Source: Coix lacryma-jobi var. lacryma-jobi (taxonomy: Eukaryota; Streptophyta; Magnoliopsida; Poales; Poaceae). From it: DNA of 64,000 bases. Numbering within the stretch: position 1 is the first letter of the stretch; every line of letters starts with the position of its first letter. The stretch covers positions 16,499,621-16,563,620 of the forward strand of contig CM019825.1 in the NCBI GenBank assembly GCA_009763385.1. Direction: 5' to 3'. The translations under genes and the position numbers were made by a program. The notes beneath the pieces are model-generated. The model did no database searches and was not told the origin of the DNA. It saw only the letters and a program-made list of their open reading frames with translations. Shown here one piece after another: positions 58,845 through 64,000 of the stretch.

Positions 58845-60166
58845 GAGATTTGCGTACTGGAGCTAATAATGTTGCAGACACAATAATCTGGGGATTTGGA
58901 AACATGTTTATGGTAACATGCACTGTCCTTGCACTCTATGCCACCATACCACTCTATAAATCAGGGGAAATTTGCTTGAGGTAACAATATGTTGATTATG
59001 TTTCTAAAAAGTTACACCATCTCCTCCAAATTGAAGATACCTTTTTATTATTTCCCCTTCCACTCTATGATGCTCACTATTAATATTGATACCCATCTTA
59101 TTACTTGGTAAAACTAACAACATATAAGTACTTGGGAATTTTTTCGGTCAGCAAGGTTCAGTTCTTCTACCTTTAAGCGAATGCCCTGGGGAGGTCAAAT
59201 CCCCGGCTGGTTGATTTTTTCCCAAGACTACACAGTCAAACTTGGGAATGCAAAAGATCTCTTACTCATGACTGTTAGTTCTTTGAGCTGCATATGTACA
59301 CCACCAGTAGGTTATTGATGAATTGTAGAGGAAAATTACAAATAATATGTACCATTAAGTCCTAAATAGGTTGTATATACCCACCCCACGTGTGTTCAGT
59401 TTCTTTGAATGCTCTTGCAGTTGCAATTTGCTTAAGTTGACAAATTCAAACAAAGAAAAATGAGAAAAATTATGTGGCGCACAATTACGGCGGAGGCTTC
59501 AAAGTCCTTGATTGTGCCAGAGGCTCTGATGTCATGGTAATTTGACATTTTATGCCGGCTTGCATTATGATATGGATAACATGGAACGTAGCATTTCTTT
59601 ACATAGCTTAGTCGTAAACCGATCCAATTCACCTGTGGATAAAATGCCAGTTAGCTGTCTTTGGGAGGCTCTGCATTTCTGGGCTTCCTGTAAATGTTGA
59701 TTGTTTATTCCAATAACAACTAGTGCTTATTTTCATGAATCGATGTGGCACAGTGCCACAGTGGTACTCAACTGACTCATCATCATCATCTTCTTTTTTG
59801 AAATTGCCTGCAGGAAATCTGTCCAGCCTGTATTGATAGAGATGGAGTACGGGAAAACAGAAGGCATTGGCTGACTGAGGATTCGCCGTTTTTCTGCAGT
59901 ATCCTCCACCATAACCCTTCTTTTCTTTTCATGTGTCTACTGGTCTTGGTATATCTGAGAAGCATCCTTTGTCATGTTTTGGGTCAAGAGCTGAAATACC
60001 GGCCAGTTGTGCTGTCATTTGTTTTTTTCTTGAGAGTTACTGTATTTGTTACCGCTTACCGCTGCCTTCCAGGCTTGATGTGACAAACAGGGTGCATATC
60101 TTCACGGCAGAATATTCAGCCGGGAGCTCTCAAGCTGATGGTGCGATGCCTGGTCAGCAACTCTGA
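58845..60166 (+). pseudogene. Unrecognised gene fragment with splice-like borders
   Basis: Three plus-strand pieces look like exons. 58845-58980 is preceded by TGCTGCAG and followed by GTAAC, and encodes DLRTGANNVADTIIWGFGNM followed by a hydrophobic FMVTCTVLALYATIPLY. A piece from 59814, preceded by TTGCCTGCAG, encodes EICPACIDRDGVRENRRHWL. A last piece, 60073-60166, preceded by CTTCCAG, encodes LDVTNRVHIFTAEYSAGSSQ and ends in a stop after PGQQL. I do not recognise the family. It lacks an evident start and could be the 3' part of a gene or a pseudogene between the two CRKs. The exon calls rest on splice borders and open frames only. Confidence 0.35.
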
Positions 60167-60176
60167 ATTCACATTA

Positions 60177-60300
60177 GGCTTTGTTTGGCTGCACACAAAT
60201 ACACCTCACGTGGTTTGAAGTGAAAGTCGAACTAAATTACACCTGAATCCTTTCCGAACCACGTGGATTGAGGTGTATTTGTGTGCAGCTGAACAAGACT
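60177..60300. mobile_element. Short MITE with long TIRs
   Basis: 124-bp element with TTA on both sides (60174-60176, 60301-60303). The ends form a long inverted repeat: GGCTGCACACAAATACACCT on the left matches the inverted AGGTGTATTTGTGTGCAGC on the right, extending inwards through CACGTGG. It lies 10 bp beyond the stop codon of the preceding gene fragment. Confidence 0.8.
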
Positions 60301-60550
60301 TTACCTGTTCGCTGTTCCAATAGTCACAAGGTCCTTCAGCACGCGGCAGCTCCTTCAATCTTCTCCTCGGACGATGCAATTGGGAGGACTCGCAAGCCGT
60401 GACTCGGCACTCAGGTCCTCGATGACATGGTTAATTGGGGACCGATAGACTGCGAGACTAACCGGTAAGCCCTGAAACCTTACCGTTGAAGAATGAAACC
60501 GCGATGGTGAAGACTGAAGACGGATAGTCTGTCATTGTCTCTGCTCTCAT

Positions 60551-60660
60551 TTATTCCTGCGGAGCATCATCAGTAGCTGTTGCAGTCGGAGTGTAATTAT
60601 CGGTTGAATTTTTTTATTCCTGCCGAGCATCATAACCGTTTTAGTCGGAGTGTCCTTATC
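60551..60660. repeat. Imperfect tandem duplication, about 62-bp unit
   Basis: TTATTCCTGCGGAGCATCAT and, about 62 bp later, TTATTCCTGCCGAGCATCAT, each followed by a (C/T)AGTCGGAGTGT and a TTATC block. Function unknown. Confidence 0.7.
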
Positions 60661-60800
60661 AGTGAATACATGCGCAGTCCACATTTCAATTTTGAATGCC
60701 AATATCTCTCGAGTTATTTTAAGTGAAATTTTTGAAACAGGATGGAAAACAAATTGATGTATGTGTAGATGATTTGTACGTTGATAGATTAAAGATTTGT

Positions 60801-60854
60801 ATACAGATATAGATAACTTTTTTTTTTTTGAGTGGAATACAGATATAGATAACT
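60801..60854. repeat. 18-bp direct repeats flanking a short poly(T) insert
   Basis: ATACAGATATAGATAACT at 60801-60818 is repeated exactly at 60837-60854. Between them are a run of T and GAGTGGA (18 bp). Seen from the minus strand this is a few bases plus a poly(A) tail inside a target-site duplication. Confidence 0.7.
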
Positions 60855-60889
60855 GGAAAATGCATGTGAAGGATGCTTGCCCGCCGATT

Positions 60890-61349
60890 GCCACCCATTA
60901 TCGAAGCTGAGGTAGATGTTCCGGGGCTGGGGATGGGCCGGAATGTTCCAGGCCACCATTTCGAGACAGCCCATATGCCACTCCTTATGACCAGGCTTAG
61001 TGGTCCTCCATCACCAACGGCAACTCGAAGTTCGTCGTCCATGATGTACGCGCGTGCGGGGCCTTCTTCCCCCGCGTCGTTTCCGGCGGTCGCGGCCCAG
61101 CAGGCGCCAGCACGGCTGCTCGCCGGAGGGCGGAGCGAAGGAAGCTACTCAATGGCATGGCGGCGCGGACAAGCACGGTAACCAATGGCTCAGTGTCTGG
61201 TTGCGCGCGTCTCCCTGGCTCTCCGCCGGCCTCTCAGGTAATGTCCTCCTGTTACTTCACCAATCACCACGCTCCCCACCCCCACAAACGTAGTTTTCAG
61301 GTCTATTTTTCACAGCTCGCGAAGATGCTGATTTCTTCTCTCTAGAATG
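60890..61349. repeat. GC-rich segment beyond CRK2, partner of 53.98-54.33 kb
   Basis: GC-rich island sharing ordered words with the one beyond CRK1 (CAATGGC, GTCTGGTTGCGCGC, TCCTGTTACTT, TTTTTCACAGCTCGCGAAG). Open frames on both strands (102 and 107 codons) have no recognised domain, and the plus one ends at a CTCTCAGGTAATG border that could be a splice donor. Confidence 0.5.
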
Positions 61350-62108
61350 CAATCTTAATTCTACTCAGGGTAGGGGTTTATTTCGACATTTTGATTGGAT
61401 GTAGGATGAAGTCCAAATCGACCTCGAAATATAGGTCGTGGTATGTGTTTAGTGTTTGCCAGGCATAAATTGATGGTCATGTGCTTTTGCATTATCAAGA
61501 TTTAACAGAACAATTCATGTTTTTTTTTTTACAAAATCTAAACCACGCAAGTGGTGTTCGCATGATGGCTTTGTTATTATGGTTCATTGGTTCTCCCGCT
61601 ACACTCTAGTGCTGAGTGGAGGGACTCAAGTTTTTCATACTTGTAAGCCTTTAATTAGCCCAATTTGAAATTTGGTATTGAGATAGCACCTGCAACTTTT
61701 GTCAGCACTAGGATTTTGTAAATACAGACGTTCCTGATGCTCTGATTCATGCACAACTGATTAGGATAACTTTGCACACTTTAATGTCTTACTCTTACGT
61801 ACAGAATGTTTGGAGAGGACCAGCAAAGAGTTAAAACACTTGAATCTTATATGTTGTTGTCATGTTACAATCAGTACTCCTTACGCCACCCAAAAAGCCA
61901 TTTTAGCATGTTACTGTGAAGGTTAGAGTTATATAATAATGATTTGTACTTTTAAGTAGAAAACTGGAAACACTGTTTGGCTAAACAATGATAATGTCAT
62001 GTACTCATGTCATTGTCGTACATATAGACAAACCACTTGTTAGGTTTGGACCATTCCTAGTGTCATAGAAAGTCAGAAACATGGTTCACAATTTCATGGA
62101 TTGACAGT
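61350..62108. other. CRK2 3'-flanking DNA
   Basis: A+T-rich; similar by words to the sequence beyond CRK1. No separate gene recognised. Confidence 0.45.
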
Positions 62109-64000
62109 CTACCTTTCTAATGTAATACTTATATTGAAGTTGCTTGATTGGGCTTCTGACTCGTTAGAACGTACAAAAAAATAACCTGGTTGCCTTGGCT
62201 TAGGCAAACTCACATTGTCACCATTTAGCATGGTAATCACATGGTCCATAGTAGGTCTGTCATCTGCACTCTCTTGGACACATAACAGCGCCACCTGAAT
62301 GCACCTTTCTATCGCATCATGATCATCTCCTATAGGACAGCAGACCAGCTGGTACCAGTCTCCTACTCTCCAGAGTTTCCAAGCCTGTTATTAATCAATG
62401 TTCTGTTGTCAAGCAAATGATACTCCTATGGATAGAACATTGTACAAGCAAGTGGGCATCAAGTCTAAAAATAACTAACACTTACATAAGAAATGAGATT
62501 GTATAATTTTCCATCATATAGGTAGAAACCAGTCGTCCTCTTTCCACTTATTATTTCCAAGACCAAGACGCCAAAGCTAAACACGTCTGATTTGACGGAG
62601 CAAATCCCATCAAAGGCATACTCTGGAGATATGTAGCCGCTGTTTCAAACAAGAAAAATTACTATTACCGTCTATTGACACACAAGAAGTATATCAATTA
62701 AAATTAACTTTGTAATATGCTTCTATTCTTTCTGAAAGAAAATCCCAAATTTGGTAATACATTTAATTGTGGAGATCAGTCTGTGTAATGGACTGCTATA
62801 AAGTTTGCATTATTCTCATTAGAAAAGTGTAGAGTGCCTTTTTTAGATATAAACTTTAAATCCACATGTCTTTTATACTTACTGTGTGCCAACTATTCTG
62901 GTGGTATTTGATTCTGTCATATTTGAGCTGAATATTCTAGCAATTCCAAAATCAGAAATTTTTGGAGTCATGTCCCTATCCAAGAGAATGTTACTTGCTT
63001 TCAAATCCCTATGAACAATACATAGCCGTGAATGCTTGTGAAGGTACAACATCCCCTGTGCTATCCCATCAATTATATGTAGACGCATGTACCAGTTTAA
63101 CTGTGCCCTTTTCTTTGGATCTGCAAAATAGGAACAAAATTATTGAATATCTCAAAAAAAAAAAACTGACAGATTACAGAATGTATGAAAAGATGGATGG
63201 CTTGCCAAATATGAATAAGTCCAAGCTTTTGTTTTGCATATATTCGTAGACAAGTATCTTTTCTTGATCTCCTTGGATACAACAACCAAGCAACCTAACG
63301 AGATTTTTGTGTTGAAGCTTTGCTATAAGCTGAATTTCATTTTTGAACTCTAGTAAACCTTGTACAGAACATGCTGCAAGTCTTTTGACTGCTACTTCAA
63401 CACCACCAGGCAATAGGCCCTGAAATTAGTAAACATTACAAAAAGAGTAGTGCACTTTTTATTCATCACTTTATAGCTGGTGCTACAACAAGCATGCATT
63501 GCTTCCTCTTTTTATTTTTTAAAAGAGAGATTCAGAAGAAAAAACACATGTTTGGTAGAAGATATTAGGTTTTATTTTTCTTGTGAAATATATGGGCATG
63601 GTTGTTTCTCAGAAATGGAAAAACTATTTATAAAATACAACATGAAGTTATTATTAAGAAGCAAATAATATTTTTTTTTGAAGTTTGAAGCAAACAATAT
63701 ATACAGTAACAAAAATAGTTGAATTTAAATGCTAATATGCTAGCACATTTACCTTATAAACAGGTCCAAAGCCACCCTGTCCAAGTTTGTTTTCACTTGA
63801 GAAGTTGCCAGTGGCTTCTTTTATCTGAGAGAAATCGTACAGTGAAAATCCTGAGTTTCCTTCTTCAATCCTCCAAAGATTTATAACATTTTGTATTGCC
63901 ATTGACAGCAATTGCAGTTCATATCTTGCTCGTTCTGGAAGCAGTTGTGAAGTTATTTTGTTGGTACTCATTGTTTACCATTAAATCAATGCAGACACAA
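62109..64000 (-). CDS. Cysteine-rich receptor-like protein kinase, 3' part (exons 3-7), runs off the window
   Basis: Tandem paralogue of the CRK at 55.0-58.2 kb. Exons (minus): 63753-63934, 63206-63419, 62883-63120, 62486-62639, 62109-62384. Lengths 182, 214, 238, 154 and 276 bp are identical to those of the paralogue. The kinase has GQGGFGPVYK, AVKRL, HRDLKASNILLD, DFG and GYISPEYAF, without stops or frameshifts, and ends SITLER. The intron after exon 4 again begins GC (TTTG^GCAAGC). Signal peptide, DUF26 domains and membrane helix (exons 1 and 2) lie beyond 64000; the window ends inside intron 2. The protein differs from the paralogue at many positions (KPSIF, CPIGDDHDAIER), so the duplication is not very recent. 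Confidence 0.9.

Noticed and set aside
60547..61042. Minus-strand frames of 115 and 107 codons
   Set aside because: They run through a poly-lysine encoding T tract, tandem repeats and a GC-rich island. No domain.

Overview
The window looks like grass (Poaceae) nuclear DNA that carries a very large block of organelle-derived sequence. The right-hand 14 kb (about 50.1-64 kb) has ordinary nuclear content: grass-type MITEs, a CACTA-type terminus and two tandem cysteine-rich receptor-like kinase (CRK) genes with spliceosomal introns. The left edge (808-2048) is a decayed Ty3/gypsy pol fragment. Between them, from about 2.05 kb to about 49.8-50.1 kb, the sequence reads as plant mitochondrial DNA. 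It holds all five exons of nad7 with their four group II introns, trnS-UGA, a cob fragment, group II intron-type reverse-transcriptase remnants, a plastid psbB piece, a mitovirus polymerase fossil, a tRNA-like element and a mitochondrial-plasmid-like ORF cluster. The simplest reading is a NUMT (mitochondrial DNA in a nuclear chromosome) of about 48 kb, although an assembly join cannot be excluded from sequence alone.

Layout. 808-2048: gypsy reverse transcriptase/RNase H with frameshifts. 2.7-13.3 kb: three gypsy gag remnants, a psbB fragment, a copia RT fragment, a t-element-like structure and a perfect 19-bp hairpin. 13.67-19.70 kb: nad7 on the minus strand, unedited, with a one-base deletion in exon 3. 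20.93-21.02 kb: trnS-UGA. 21.96-23.13 kb: LINE endonuclease, gypsy gag and gypsy integrase fragments directly abutted. 25.90-26.30 kb: mitovirus RdRp fossil. 29.36-31.75 kb: an A+T-rich minus-strand cluster with two long open frames, one of them RT-like with a substituted catalytic motif. 32.6 kb: copia protease fragment. 38.85 kb: a short chimeric ORF containing cob sequence. 47.2 and 49.25-49.75 kb: two group II-type RT remnants. Long stretches between these (4.2-10.2, 32.9-47.2 kb) contain nothing I can identify, which is usual for grass mitochondrial intergenic DNA.

Nuclear part. 50.09-50.30 kb is a hairpin-rich CACTA-type end. Six further MITE-like elements follow. CRK1 (55036-58208, minus) has seven exons, an open frame of 647 codons, a signal peptide, two DUF26 regions, a membrane helix and a complete kinase. 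CRK2 (62109 to beyond 64000, minus) has exons 3-7 with exon lengths identical to CRK1. The two stop codons are 7073 bp apart, and a GC-rich 3'-flanking segment is duplicated with the genes, so this is a tandem segmental duplication. Both copies share a GC-AG intron. Functionally, the CRKs are the only genes here likely to be active; the organellar block is most likely non-functional DNA recording plastid-to-mitochondrion, nucleus-to-mitochondrion, virus-to-mitochondrion and mitochondrion-to-nucleus transfers.
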